This document shows positions 42,351-52,103 of a stretch of DNA of 52,688 nt, one piece after another. Origin of the DNA: Chloroflexi bacterium bin20 (lineage in GTDB: Bacteria; Chloroflexota; Anaerolineae; Aggregatilineales; Phototrophicaceae); the NCBI GenBank assembly GCA_002238485.1, contig MPMG01000002.1:1-52688 (forward strand), written 5' to 3'. The position numbers and the translations under genes were made by a program. The notes beneath the pieces were generated by a model, which was given only the letters and a program-made list of their open reading frames with translations, made no database searches and was not told the origin of the DNA. Position 1 is the first letter of the stretch. Each line of letters starts with the position of its first letter.

Positions 42351-45332
42351 TCAAAGACCCAGCCCGGCCACAGCCGCCGCATATTCTTCCAGCTTGTCGC
42401 AAAGCTCGGCGAAAACTTCGCGTGCGCCCTGGGGTGGAGCAAAATCGGCGCTGTCCACCGACTCGAAGAGCGCGTTCAGCTTCTCATGCAAGCCGGCGGC
42501 ATACAGCTGCGACTCTGTGTAGCCAACATTCATCATCAGCGGCAGCAGCGATTCGACGCCGGCATCGCCACGCCGTTGCGCCAATTGATTGACCAGGGAA
42601 TTGTTCTGCGAAATGCGTCCGCAGATATCAAGCAGCATATCTCGCTGGGCTGCCAGGTCTTCGGGGCTGGTCGTCACGCGTGGATCGGGCAGCAAGCTAA
42701 TCTGCTGGATGCTGCGTTCGCCGCCCGCTACCAGCTCGGCAGTGTATTCGCCGGGCACGATCATGGGGCCATCTTCGCGCTCCCAAGCCCCGTCGATGCC
42801 CGCCACCGATAGCGCGCCAGGATAACGCAGATTCCAGTGAAAGCGGTTGATGCCGGCTGCGGATGGCAACGCATCGCCGCTGTAGCTGCGCACAAGATCG
42901 CCGTTGGCGTCGCGGATATGCAGCGCCACTTCGCCCCCGTCCGCCAGCCAATAGTGAAAGACGATGCCAGCCGGAGGATTTTGCCCGGCATTCAAAAAAG
43001 TCGGCTCTTCATCGCCATCGCTGCTGACGAAGCCGGCATTGCTCGTGCCCACACCGCCATAATTGACCATATCATCGCCAAAATGACTATCCCAGTTGCC
43101 AAAGCCGGGATACGTTCGCATGCGCACCTTTGGCGCTGGCGCGAACAGATGACAGCCTGCCGCCGCCAGCCCGTCCGCCAGCTGCTGCAAGGGACACAGA
43201 TCGTCCAATATCCAGAAGGAGCGCCCATGGGTGGCCACCACCAGCTCGCAGTCTTTGATGACGAAGTCGTGAATGGGCACGATAGGCAGGTTTCCGCCCA
43301 GCCGCTGCCAAGACCCGCCATCATCAAAAGAACCATATAGGCCCGTCTCTGTGCCCGCATAGAGCAAACCGCGCCGATTTGGATCTTCGCGGATGACGCG
43401 CGTGAATTCCTGCTCGGGGATGCCAGCGGTGATTGCCTGCCAGGTCGCGCCATAATCGCTGGTCTTGTAGAGGTAGGGGCGCGTATCGTCCAGCTTGTAA
43501 CGAGTCGCGGCGACATAGGCTTTGCCGGGCTGATGTGGCGACGGCTCGATGATGCTGATCAGCGCCCAATCAGGCAGATCGGGCGGGGTGATCTCGCGCC
43601 AGTTGCATCCGCCATCTCGCGACAGATGCACCAGACCGTCGTCTGTGCCCGCCCACAGCACATTTGCCTCGTGCGGACATTCCGCCAGCGCGAAGATCGT
43701 GCAATAGACCTCTGCGCCCGTGTTGTCGCGCGTGATGGGCCCGCCCGATGCCCGCAGCTTGTCGGGATCATTACGCGTCAGATCGGGGCTGAGCACTTCA
43801 AAGCTCGCGCCCAGATCGGTGGATCGGTGCAGGTGCTGGCTGCAGACATAGAGCGTATCGTTGTCGTGCCGCGAAAAATGAATGGGAAATGTCCACTGAA
43901 AGCGATACTTCAGCTTCTCTGCGCCGACGCCCCAGCCATAGAGCTCGGGCCAAGGCGTGATGATCCACTTTTGTCCGCTGCGGTCGTTGTACTGCGTCAT
44001 CAGGTCGTTGTAGGCGCGCTGCCCGATGGGACCCGAAGCGACTACAATGGCGGGATCGTCGGGCTTGATGGCGATATAGCCGCTTTCGCCGCCGCCGGGC
44101 GCAACCCAGTCGCGTTCGTGTATCGCGCCATTGACCGAGGCGCTGGGCACACGGATGGCGGTGTTGTCTTGCTGCGAGCCATAGACGCGGTAGGGGAAAG
44201 CCTCATCGGTGCAGACATGATACAGTTGCGCGGTGGGCTGATTGTAGATGGATGACCAGCTTGCGCCGCCATTGAAGGACACGCATGCGCCGCCGTCATT
44301 GCCTTTGACGATGCGCTGGTTGTCGTCCGGGTCGATCCACATGGCGTGTTCGTCGCCGTGCGGCGTGGGCATTTGCTCGAAGCTGTCGCCGGCATCGGTC
44401 GATTTCCAGCAGCCATAATTCTGCACATAGACGGTATCGGCGTCCTGCGTGTCGGCGGTGATGTGCATGTAATACCAGGGTCGCGTGCGCAAAAGTGATT
44501 GTTCGCTGCCGCGCGTCCAGCTTTCGCCATAATCATCAGAGCGAAAGACCGCGCCATCCTCGGCTTCGACCACTGCCCAGACCCGTCCCGACTTCGCCGG
44601 CGATACCGCCACGCCGATTTTGCCCAGCAGTCCGGTCGGCAAGCCGGACCTGCGCGAGATTTCTTGCCAGCTGTCGCCCCCATCTAGGCTGCGCCACAAT
44701 CCGCAGTCTTCGCCGCCGCTGTCCAGTTTGTGCGGATATCGCTGCGCCTGCCAGATTGCCGCGAACAAGATGCGTGGATCCTGCGGATCCAGCGAGATAT
44801 CGTGGCTGCCAGCCCGGGCGCTTTTGTACAAGACCAGTTGCCAGCTTGCCCCACCGTCCTGGCTGCGATAGACGCCGCGTTCATCGCTCTGCCCAAAAGC
44901 CCGACCAAATGCCGCCACATAGAGCGTATCCGGGTCCTGCGGATGGATGGCGATCTTGCCGATATGCCGCGTTTCTCGCAAGCCGACATGCTGCCAGCTG
45001 CGCCCGCCATCGCTGGATTTGTAGACGCCATCGCCATGCGAGACATTGCCGCGGATGGTGCTTTCGCCCGTGCCGGCATAGAGTATCTGGGGAGCGGACG
45101 GCGCGACAGCCAATGCGCCCACCGCCGCCGTGCCAAAATAGCCATCGCTGATATTGCGCCAGTACAAGCCGCCATCGGTGGTCTTCCAGACGCCGCCCGC
45201 GCAAGCGCCAAAATAAAAGGACTGTTTCTGCTGTGGATCGCCCGCCACCGCCACGACGCGCCCGCCACGATGCGGTCCGATGCAGCGCCATTTGAGCTTG
45301 GCAAGCAGGTCGCTGGTGATCTTGTCATTCAT
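42351..45332 (-). CDS. Large BNR/sortilin-type beta-propeller protein
   Basis: 993 aa. At least seven Asp-box repeats of the type (S/T)xDGGxxW are visible (VWKTTDGGLYW, VYKSSDGGRSWQHVG, VYRSQDGGASWQL, LWRSLDGGDSWQE, LYGSFDDGGSWQR and others), as in sortilin/VPS10 and glycoside-hydrolase-like exo-proteins. The last ~200 residues form a separate beta-rich domain ending with helices. Unusually for this class there is no signal peptide. Possible binding or hydrolysis of glycans; the catalytic residues cannot be placed. It stands alone with 158 bp to the next gene. Confidence 0.8.
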   Translation of the reverse strand: MNDKITSDLLAKLKWRCIGPHRGGRVVAVAGDPQQKQSFYFGACAGGVWKTTDGGLYWRNISDGYFGTAAVGALAVAPSAPQILYAGTGESTIRGNVSHGDGVYKSSDGGRSWQHVGLRETRHIGKIAIHPQDPDTLYVAAFGRAFGQSDERGVYRSQDGGASWQLVLYKSARAGSHDISLDPQDPRILFAAIWQAQRYPHKLDSGGEDCGLWRSLDGGDSWQEISRRSGLPTGLLGKIGVAVSPAKSGRVWAVVEAEDGAVFRSDDYGESWTRGSEQSLLRTRPWYYMHITADTQDADTVYVQNYGCWKSTDAGDSFEQMPTPHGDEHAMWIDPDDNQRIVKGNDGGACVSFNGGASWSSIYNQPTAQLYHVCTDEAFPYRVYGSQQDNTAIRVPSASVNGAIHERDWVAPGGGESGYIAIKPDDPAIVVASGPIGQRAYNDLMTQYNDRSGQKWIITPWPELYGWGVGAEKLKYRFQWTFPIHFSRHDNDTLYVCSQHLHRSTDLGASFEVLSPDLTRNDPDKLRASGGPITRDNTGAEVYCTIFALAECPHEANVLWAGTDDGLVHLSRDGGCNWREITPPDLPDWALISIIEPSPHQPGKAYVAATRYKLDDTRPYLYKTSDYGATWQAITAGIPEQEFTRVIREDPNRRGLLYAGTETGLYGSFDDGGSWQRLGGNLPIVPIHDFVIKDCELVVATHGRSFWILDDLCPLQQLADGLAAAGCHLFAPAPKVRMRTYPGFGNWDSHFGDDMVNYGGVGTSNAGFVSSDGDEEPTFLNAGQNPPAGIVFHYWLADGGEVALHIRDANGDLVRSYSGDALPSAAGINRFHWNLRYPGALSVAGIDGAWEREDGPMIVPGEYTAELVAGGERSIQQISLLPDPRVTTSPEDLAAQRDMLLDICGRISQNNSLVNQLAQRRGDAGVESLLPLMMNVGYTESQLYAAGLHEKLNALFESVDSADFAPPQGAREVFAELCDKLEEYAAAVAGLGL

Positions 45333-45420
45333 GTCTCATCCCTTGTACTGTCTGTCGCAGCCGCGACCGTGATCTTGCCACGATTGTGATTCATTCATGC
45401 CGAGAACACAAGGAATCGGT

Positions 45421-45458
45421 CCAGCCCCCGCCCCGATCGTGAGACCGAGGGGGCAAAA
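45421..45458. repeat. Degenerate family A repeat
   Basis: AGCCCCCGCCCCGATCGTGA then GACCGAGGGGGC is a shortened family A unit between the BNR-protein start and the permease end. The hairpin arm is broken. No T-run. Confidence 0.4.
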
Positions 45459-45490
45459 CCAGACCGATGAAATTGAACAGGACCGAGAAC

Positions 45491-48106
45491 TTAACTCCGC
45501 GCCGCTCGCACCGCCACAAAGGCGAAAGCCAGCAAAGCGCCAAAGTAGAGCAGCGCGCCCACCCAGGTCAACGTGCCGCCGCCGCCCGCGTACATCATGA
45601 AAGCCGCAGCCACCGTCAGCAAGCCGATGATCATCATCACCGGCTGGTTGATCGACGATTTCAAGACGTTGGCAGCCGATGTCTTGGCGCGTTCGATATA
45701 GCCATGCTCTTCCAGCCGCTGGCGTGATTCTGGATCGACCTCGCGATAGCCGCCGCGCAGATAGTCGAATGTCTGCTGCAAGCCAAATTCGATGGGGCTG
45801 GTCTCTGGATGCAGCAGCAGCACGGGCGTGTCGGTGCGCTCGGCGATGACCATGGTGGTGTTGCCGCCGGTGAAACGCTGGCGCACCCGTGGCTCTCGCG
45901 TCGTCCCCAGCACCACATAATCGTAACCCTTCGCCGTCTGCACAATGGCATCGATGCGGTCGGGGCTTTGCTCCAGCAGCAGGTTGACCTGCTTGCCATC
46001 CACCTTGGTGGCATCAATTTGGCGCTGCAAGGCGCGCGTTGTGCGCTCACGCTCGGCAGATGTTGAGTCTGCAGAAAATACATGCAGCAGGTCCAACTGC
46101 AAGTCGGCGGAAAAATGTTGGACAAGCCCCAGCGAGTAAGCCACCTGGCGGGCTTCGGCCACGGGCATCAGGATGCGCGTCGCGGCGGCGCTGTCACCGG
46201 GCTGCAACATCATCACATCGCAGTTGATCTCGGACAGCACGCGGTCGATATTGGGTCCCAGCGTGGTTTTGCCTTCTATGTTCATTGTGCCGCGCCAGCC
46301 AATGACCACCAGGTCGGCATGCTGCTCGCGCGCGGTGTCGATGATGGCCGGGGCGAGGCGGCGCGCCACCCTCACGATGTATTCCACCGCCACATCTTCA
46401 TCGGCGACCATGGCGATAGCTTGCTTTTGCAGCGCATCGCTGGCTTGCAGATAACGGTAGCCGGAGGAAAGCGGCGTCGGCGAAGGCACCGTGACAATAT
46501 GCAGCAATGTCACTTTGCCATCGTGCAGCTTGGCAGCGTGTATAGCCGGCGGCAGCAGAGTCGCCAGCGAATCTGGATTGGCGACTGGCACCAGCACGCG
46601 ATAGGGCGCATCAAGCACCGGCGTCAGCAGCTCGGTTTGCTGGACGACCGGCGTGCGATGAGCGCGCTCTTGCCGCGGGTTGGCATAGAAAAAGTAGATC
46701 AAAAATCCACTGCCGATCCACACCGCCGCGAAGACCCAGGCGATGATCGACACATTGAAGAGCGACAAAACCAGCAGGAATTGCATGCCAATGGCGATCA
46801 TGGGCAAGATAGGGAAGAAAGGCAGCAAGAATCCATACTTCAGGTCCTTGCCATACTTGCCGCGGATGGTGATGACCGCCAGGTTGACCTGCAAAAACAG
46901 CAGGATGAACATGATATCCGCCGAAGCCGCCACATCTTCAATGGGCAACGTCAAAGCCACGAACAAAATCAAGACGCCCGACCAGCCCAGCGCCACATGC
47001 GGCGTGCGCGTCTTCGAACTCACGGAACTGAAGCTGTCTGGCAGCGCCCGGTCGCGCCCCATGGCAAAGCTGACGCGCGTCGAAGAAAAAGTCGTGGCGT
47101 TCAAAGCGCTCATGGTCGAAAGCAAGCCGCCCACCATGATCAGGAAGGTGCCAAAGGGCATAAACTGGGCTGCGGCGCGCGCAATGCCGATCTCGCCCAA
47201 CTCGCCCAGCCACTCGAAGATGAGCACGCCTTCTGGTGGATCGACAGCGCCGATGATGACAAATGCCACCAACATATAAATCGGCACGACGATAGCCAGT
47301 GACAAGAAGACTGCCCGCGGGATATTCTTGCGCGGCTCGCGCACTTCTTCGCCGGCTTGTACGATAATCTCATAGCCTTCAAACGCGATGAATGTCAAGC
47401 CCATCGCGCTGACAATGCCGATGATGCCCTGCGGGTCGAAAGGCTGAAATGCCTCCAAACGCGTCGGCTCGCCAAAGATGACAAACAAGCCGCTGACGAT
47501 GAAAATGCCGATAATAATCACCTTGAGCACCGTCACGATGTTGCCGACAGCGCCCGTCTCCGATGTGCCTCGATAGTTGATGTACAAAAACAGCAGGATG
47601 ATCAGCACAGCGAAGAGCTTCTGTACCAGCGCCGCTTCGGTCAATTCAATGCCAAAAGGCAACTGCAGCGGACCCTGCATAAAGACGCCGGCATGCTCAT
47701 CGTGGTGCGCCGCGGGATCGAGCAGCAAGATGCGCATCAGCTCGTAAATGAAGCCGCCAAAGCCCACGCCATACAAGCTGCCCGCCACAGCATGTGCGAA
47801 CCAGCTCATCCAGCCCGCCAAGAAACCGTTGGGACCTGGCAAGCCTTCTTTCACCCACAGATAGCCGCCGCCCGCCTCGGGGATGGCAGAGCCAAGCTCG
47901 GCATAGACCATCGCCGTCAGCACAGTGATGACGCCATTCAGCGCGAATGCCAAAATCAGCGCCGGGCCAGCTGTGCCAGCGGCAATGCCCGTCAACACAA
48001 AGATGCCAGCGCCGATCATCGCGCCGACGCCGATCATGGTGATGTCGAACAAGCCCAGACTGCGGACTAAGCCGACATGCTGCGAGCCGTCAGTTGCCAA
48101 TGCCAT
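45491..48106 (-). CDS. APC-family amino acid permease fused to two UspA domains
   Basis: 871 aa. Residues 1-470 form a 12-helix amino acid-polyamine permease: GVGAMIGAGIFVLTG is the helix-1 binding loop and AFEGYEIIVQAGEEVREPRK the helix-6 block. Two universal-stress-protein domains follow (about 490-640 and 645-770). The first carries VVIGWRGTMNIEGKTTLGPN and the second VVLGTTREPRVRQRFTGGNT; both look like nucleotide-binding G-x2-G-x9-G loops, weakly in the second. Two further helices (about 825-868) close the protein. USP domains may tune transport to ATP or stress. AAGGAA precedes the ATG. Confidence 0.92.
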   Translation of the reverse strand: MALATDGSQHVGLVRSLGLFDITMIGVGAMIGAGIFVLTGIAAGTAGPALILAFALNGVITVLTAMVYAELGSAIPEAGGGYLWVKEGLPGPNGFLAGWMSWFAHAVAGSLYGVGFGGFIYELMRILLLDPAAHHDEHAGVFMQGPLQLPFGIELTEAALVQKLFAVLIILLFLYINYRGTSETGAVGNIVTVLKVIIIGIFIVSGLFVIFGEPTRLEAFQPFDPQGIIGIVSAMGLTFIAFEGYEIIVQAGEEVREPRKNIPRAVFLSLAIVVPIYMLVAFVIIGAVDPPEGVLIFEWLGELGEIGIARAAAQFMPFGTFLIMVGGLLSTMSALNATTFSSTRVSFAMGRDRALPDSFSSVSSKTRTPHVALGWSGVLILFVALTLPIEDVAASADIMFILLFLQVNLAVITIRGKYGKDLKYGFLLPFFPILPMIAIGMQFLLVLSLFNVSIIAWVFAAVWIGSGFLIYFFYANPRQERAHRTPVVQQTELLTPVLDAPYRVLVPVANPDSLATLLPPAIHAAKLHDGKVTLLHIVTVPSPTPLSSGYRYLQASDALQKQAIAMVADEDVAVEYIVRVARRLAPAIIDTAREQHADLVVIGWRGTMNIEGKTTLGPNIDRVLSEINCDVMMLQPGDSAAATRILMPVAEARQVAYSLGLVQHFSADLQLDLLHVFSADSTSAERERTTRALQRQIDATKVDGKQVNLLLEQSPDRIDAIVQTAKGYDYVVLGTTREPRVRQRFTGGNTTMVIAERTDTPVLLLHPETSPIEFGLQQTFDYLRGGYREVDPESRQRLEEHGYIERAKTSAANVLKSSINQPVMMIIGLLTVAAAFMMYAGGGGTLTWVGALLYFGALLAFAFVAVRAARS

Positions 48107-48217
48107 ACGCGCGTTCCTTCGTCCGATGTCTACAGAGCGAGCCGGGCTGTGCCCCTAGTGTTCAATGTATAACAAAGGCTTGCCGAATGTAAAGTGTTGG
48201 CGAAAATCGCCCCGGGT

Positions 48218-48450
48218 CAATCGCATCAATAAATATTCAACACAGAGGGCGCAGAGGACACAGAGAGCACAGAGAAAAGTCACGAAAAGGGAGAATTTGG
48301 ACTATACACCCGCATAGGGATTTAGTGACGAGAATTATCCTCATGCTACAAAATACGAAGAAAGATTCCCAGCAGACACAAAACCTCTGTGGACTCTCCG
48401 AACTCTGTGTTCTCTGTGTAATCTATTGAGGACCTAATTTGACGCGATTG
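48218..48450. repeat. Inverted-repeat element with CACAGAG runs (MITE-like)
   Basis: Ends CAATCGCATCAA (48218-48229) and TTGACGCGATTG (48439-48450) are inverted matches at 11 of 12 positions. Inside, runs of CACAGAG motifs at about 48241-48277 face inverted CTCTGTG motifs at about 48384-48419, around a unique centre of about 105 bp. No coding frame inside. It fills most of the 48107-48494 gap. No clear target-site duplication was found. Confidence 0.5.
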
Positions 48451-48494
48451 CCCTGAAAACCGCCCATAGTCACGACCGTGCAGGCGCGGTGGGC

Positions 48495-49979
48495 TTAGAG
48501 TTGCGCAAATGTGTCTTTCAGCAGCGGATACAGCGACTGGTAGATGGCATAGCGCTGGGCATACACATCAGCATCCCCGCCAAGCTCCACACTCGCGCCG
48601 CGCTTGACCATGGCATCGCAGGCCGCCCTTACATCGTCGAACCAGCCCGCCGTCACCGAAGCCAGGATGGCCGCGCCAAATGCGCCACCTTCAGTCGTGT
48701 TGATATTGACCAGGCGCGCGCCAAGCACATCGGCGATGATCTGCTGCCAGACCGGGCTCTTCGCGCCGCCGCCGCTGATGCGCACTTCGTACTCTGCTGG
48801 AAGCCCGGCTTGGGCGATCAACGTGAAAGAGTCTTTCAATCCAAATGCCACGCCTTCCAGCACCGCCCGTGTCAGATGACCGCGACTGTGACGGCTGGTC
48901 ATGCCGATGAAGGCTCCCCGCGCCAGGGGGTCGGGATGAGGACTGCGCTCGCCAGTCAGATAGGGCAAAAAGAATAAACCCTCGCTGCCCGCTGCAACCT
49001 GCGCCGCTTCGTCCAGCAACGCAGCAAAGCTCAGCCCAGGCGCGAAATTATCGCGATACCACTGCAAGCTGCCGGCCGCGCTGAGCATCACGCCCATCAG
49101 GTGCCAGGCGCCAGGCACAGCATGACAGAAAGCATGCAGACGCCCCTGTGGCTCGAAGGCATAACTGGACAGCGGCGCAAAGACCACGCCCGAAGTGCCG
49201 ACAGTGACGCCGATGGTATCGGGCAGGACGCAGCCCATGCCGATCGCGCCCGCGGCCTGGTCGCCGCCACCGCCCACAACTGGCGTGCCCGCCCGCAAGC
49301 CCGTTTCCGCAGCCCCGGCCGCGCTGATGACCGAGGTGACTTCTGTGCCTTCGTGCACCGGCGGCAGCCAATCGGCGGGGATGTCCAGCGCCTCCAACAC
49401 TTCGGACGACCAGGCGCGCTCCGCCACATTCAGCAGCGAAGTGCCCGCCGCCCCAGCCAGATCGGTGGCATAGGCATCGGTGAGCTTGTAGCGGATGTAA
49501 TCTTTGGGCAGCAAGATCTGCGCCGTCCGCGCATACAGTTGCGGCTCCTGGTCGCGCACCCACAACAGTTTTGGCGCGGTGAAGCCGGTGACAGCCGGGT
49601 TGCCCGTCAGCGCGAGCAAGCGCTCCGCGCCGATGACTTCAGTCATATAGTCGCATTGCGCCTGCGTGCGCTGGTCGTTCCACAAGATGGCTGGTCGCAG
49701 CGGCTCGCCCTGTTCGTCCAGCAACGTCAAGCCGTGCATCTGCCCCGTCAGCCCGATCGCGTCGATATCGCCGCCATCCAAGCCCGAATCCGCCAGCGCC
49801 GCAGTAATGCTGCCGCGCATGCCCGCCCACCAGTCGGCTGCGTTTTGCTCGCTCCAGAGGGGTTTGGGTTGGCTGATCGGCTGGGGCGTATTGGCGACAG
49901 CGACCACCGCGCCCGCCTCGTTGATGATTAGCGCTTTTGCGCCGGTTGTGCTGATGTCGAGTCCCATCAAATAGGGCAT
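48495..49979 (-). CDS. xylB: Xylulokinase-like FGGY carbohydrate kinase
   Basis: 494 aa. The FGGY fold has MGLDISTTGAKALI (Asp8 region), IGLTGQMHGLTLLD and PAILWNDQRTQ, which together are xylulokinase signatures, and GGGGDQAAGAIGMG plus GGGAKSPVWQQIIADVLG in the C-terminal half. It phosphorylates D-xylulose or a related ketose. The ATG at 49979 is chosen because AAAGGA lies 8 nt before it; a TTG at 50000 that overlaps lutC is possible. It follows the lactate genes, which is an unusual partner. Confidence 0.9.
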   Translation of the reverse strand: MPYLMGLDISTTGAKALIINEAGAVVAVANTPQPISQPKPLWSEQNAADWWAGMRGSITAALADSGLDGGDIDAIGLTGQMHGLTLLDEQGEPLRPAILWNDQRTQAQCDYMTEVIGAERLLALTGNPAVTGFTAPKLLWVRDQEPQLYARTAQILLPKDYIRYKLTDAYATDLAGAAGTSLLNVAERAWSSEVLEALDIPADWLPPVHEGTEVTSVISAAGAAETGLRAGTPVVGGGGDQAAGAIGMGCVLPDTIGVTVGTSGVVFAPLSSYAFEPQGRLHAFCHAVPGAWHLMGVMLSAAGSLQWYRDNFAPGLSFAALLDEAAQVAAGSEGLFFLPYLTGERSPHPDPLARGAFIGMTSRHSRGHLTRAVLEGVAFGLKDSFTLIAQAGLPAEYEVRISGGGAKSPVWQQIIADVLGARLVNINTTEGGAFGAAILASVTAGWFDDVRAACDAMVKRGASVELGGDADVYAQRYAIYQSLYPLLKDTFAQL

Positions 49980-49996
49980 GCCATGTCCTTTCGCGT

Positions 49997-50662
49997 TCAA
50001 TCGCCCAGCAGCAGGATGTGCAGCTCGCGGGGTCCATGCGCGCCTTTGACCAGTTCGTGCCCGATATCGGCGGTTTTGCTGGGTCCGCTGATGATGATGG
50101 TGTTGCTGGAATCGCGGAAGGCACGATAGCCTGTTTCGCGCTGCGCCTCTGCCCAGCTTTCCAGGTCGGGCAAGATCTGCTCTGGCGTCAGCAGCGCAAT
50201 GTGCAAGTCGGGCAGCAGTGATGTCGCGCGGTAGCGACCCGCCCCGCTTTCCAGCACCAGACTGCCTGTGCCAGCCAGCGCCGCGCTGATACCAGTGATG
50301 CCGACGCGCGCGCCGTCGTCATTGTGCGCCGCGATGCCGACACCCAGCGACTCCAGCACGCTGCGCAGGTCGAGGATGGGCAACTGGTCATCGTCCCAAG
50401 CCAGCGCCCTCGTGTCGCCATCCAGCAAGGTCATGATCTGCTCGACCGCTTCGCCAGGACTGCCCACGCGGTGCACAAAACTGCCCAAACCTTCTGCGGC
50501 GCGGATGAACTGCTCGGTTCGCTCTTGTGTGGATTGTTCGCGCGGGGGGATCATGCTGCGCTGGATATCAGTTGGCTCTCTGCTCAATACCGAGTCATGG
50601 CTGGCATGCGCGCCTTGGGCATCGCGCAGACGCCCCAATATGCGATCTCGCGCCCTGCTCAT
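49997..50662 (-). CDS. lutC: Lactate utilization protein C
   Basis: 221 aa. DUF162/LutC fold with the family blocks VGITGISAALAGTGSLVLES and SLLPDLHIALLTPEQILPDL, and the ending ADIGHELVKGAHGPRELHIL. It is the third subunit of the L-lactate dehydrogenase LutABC. AGGAG is 5 nt before the ATG at 50662. The gap to lutB is 28 bp, and xylB starts 17 bp after its stop. Confidence 0.92.
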   Translation of the reverse strand: MSRARDRILGRLRDAQGAHASHDSVLSREPTDIQRSMIPPREQSTQERTEQFIRAAEGLGSFVHRVGSPGEAVEQIMTLLDGDTRALAWDDDQLPILDLRSVLESLGVGIAAHNDDGARVGITGISAALAGTGSLVLESGAGRYRATSLLPDLHIALLTPEQILPDLESWAEAQRETGYRAFRDSSNTIIISGPSKTADIGHELVKGAHGPRELHILLLGD

Positions 50663-50690
50663 ATCGCGCTCCTGTCGGCGAAACGCCCGC

Positions 50691-52103
50691 TCATGTCCCG
50701 CTGCCTTTCTCGCGTTCTTTCCACAGTTGCCGGAAAGGCTTGGGAGCAAAGGCGGGGAAGTCGCGCTCTTCGCTCCAGTTGCCCAGCGGACCGGGCATAT
50801 AGTCGCCCAGCAGCGCCTGGCCGGCCCGCGCCGCGCGTCCACCCAAAGCAAAGCGCGTCGGCGATGTCATACCCACTGCCCAAAGCTTCATCGCCACATC
50901 CCAGCCGCTCGCCGATTCGCCACTTTGCACCAGGTCATGGCGCAGGTCGAGCAGCATGCGCGGCAAGTCGATATCGACCGGGCAGACTTGCTTGCAGCTG
51001 CCACACAAACTGCTGGCATGCGGCAAAGGCGCCGCATTCTCCAGGCCGACCAGCAGCGGCGTCAGCACCGCGCCGATTGGACCGCCATAGACCCAGCCAT
51101 AAGCGTGTCCGCCCGCGCTGCGATAGACCGGGCAGGCATTCTGGCAAGCGCCGCAACGGATGCAGGCCAGCGCCTCGGCATAATCTGTGCCATAAATCTT
51201 GCTGCGCCCGTTGTCGACCAGGATGACATAGCAGCGCTCGGGCCCATCGACTTCCTGCGCGCGGCCGGGCCCGCTGAGGATATTGGTATACACCGAAAGC
51301 GGCTGCCCGGTGGCGCTGCGTGGCAGAACCTGGGTCAGCGTGGCGTAATCGGCGACCGTTTCCACGATTTTTTCGATGCCGACCAGCGCAATATGCACGC
51401 GCGGCATAGAAGTGCACAAACGTCCGTTGCCCTCGTTCATAACCAGGCCAATGCTGCCCGTCTCGGCAATCAAGAAGTTGCCGCCGCTGATGCCCATATC
51501 GGCGCTCAGGAAGTCTTGACGCAGCCGCTTGCGCGCAAATGCCACCATGGCCTCGGCATCATCGGTCGGCTGCATGTCCAGCTCGCGCACGAAGACATCG
51601 CGGATCTCGGCTTTGGTCATGTGCATAACCGGCGCGACAACGTGGCTGGGACTTTCCTTGTTCAGCTGGATGATATATTCGCCCAGGTCGGTCTCGACAA
51701 CGCGCAGTCCAGCCGCTTCCATGACCTGGTTGACGCCCAGCTCTTCGCTGAGCATGCTCTTGCTCTTGGTGACGGTTTCCACCGCATGTCGCCGCGCGAT
51801 ATCAAGAACCAGTCGATTCGCAGCTTCGGCATCTTCCGCCCATTCGACTCCCCAGCCATTTTCGCGCAGCCTGTCTTCCGCCAGTTCCAGCAACTCGGGC
51901 AGTTTGCGCAGGGCGCGTCTTTTGGCTTCGGCCGCCTGGGCGCGCATGTTTTCTCCGTGCGCATCGCCGAATTCGAACATGGCTTTGGCGCGATTGTGAT
52001 AGCCGCCACGGGTGCCGCTGCCAACCGCCTTTTGCAAGTCGGGGTTGTGCAGGGCGATATCGGCCAGCGAGACAAAGTCCTTGGAACGCAGCTCGACGCT
52101 CAT
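50691..52103 (-). CDS. lutB: Lactate utilization iron-sulfur protein B
   Basis: 470 aa, standard LutB/YkgF length. An N-terminal LUD domain (SGGNFLIAETGSIGLVMNEG) is followed by two 4Fe-4S motifs, Cys314, 317, 320, 324 (CIRCGACQNACP) and Cys367, 370, 374 (CGSCKQVCP). The start at 52103 overlaps the lutA stop (ATGA), so the two are coupled. It transfers electrons from L-lactate oxidation. Confidence 0.95.
   Translation of the reverse strand: MSVELRSKDFVSLADIALHNPDLQKAVGSGTRGGYHNRAKAMFEFGDAHGENMRAQAAEAKRRALRKLPELLELAEDRLRENGWGVEWAEDAEAANRLVLDIARRHAVETVTKSKSMLSEELGVNQVMEAAGLRVVETDLGEYIIQLNKESPSHVVAPVMHMTKAEIRDVFVRELDMQPTDDAEAMVAFARKRLRQDFLSADMGISGGNFLIAETGSIGLVMNEGNGRLCTSMPRVHIALVGIEKIVETVADYATLTQVLPRSATGQPLSVYTNILSGPGRAQEVDGPERCYVILVDNGRSKIYGTDYAEALACIRCGACQNACPVYRSAGGHAYGWVYGGPIGAVLTPLLVGLENAAPLPHASSLCGSCKQVCPVDIDLPRMLLDLRHDLVQSGESASGWDVAMKLWAVGMTSPTRFALGGRAARAGQALLGDYMPGPLGNWSEERDFPAFAPKPFRQLWKEREKGSGT

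Noticed and set aside
48241..48419. CACAGAG runs considered as a CRISPR array
   Set aside because: Repeats are about 7-9 bases with almost no spacers, and the second cluster is inverted; no cas genes.
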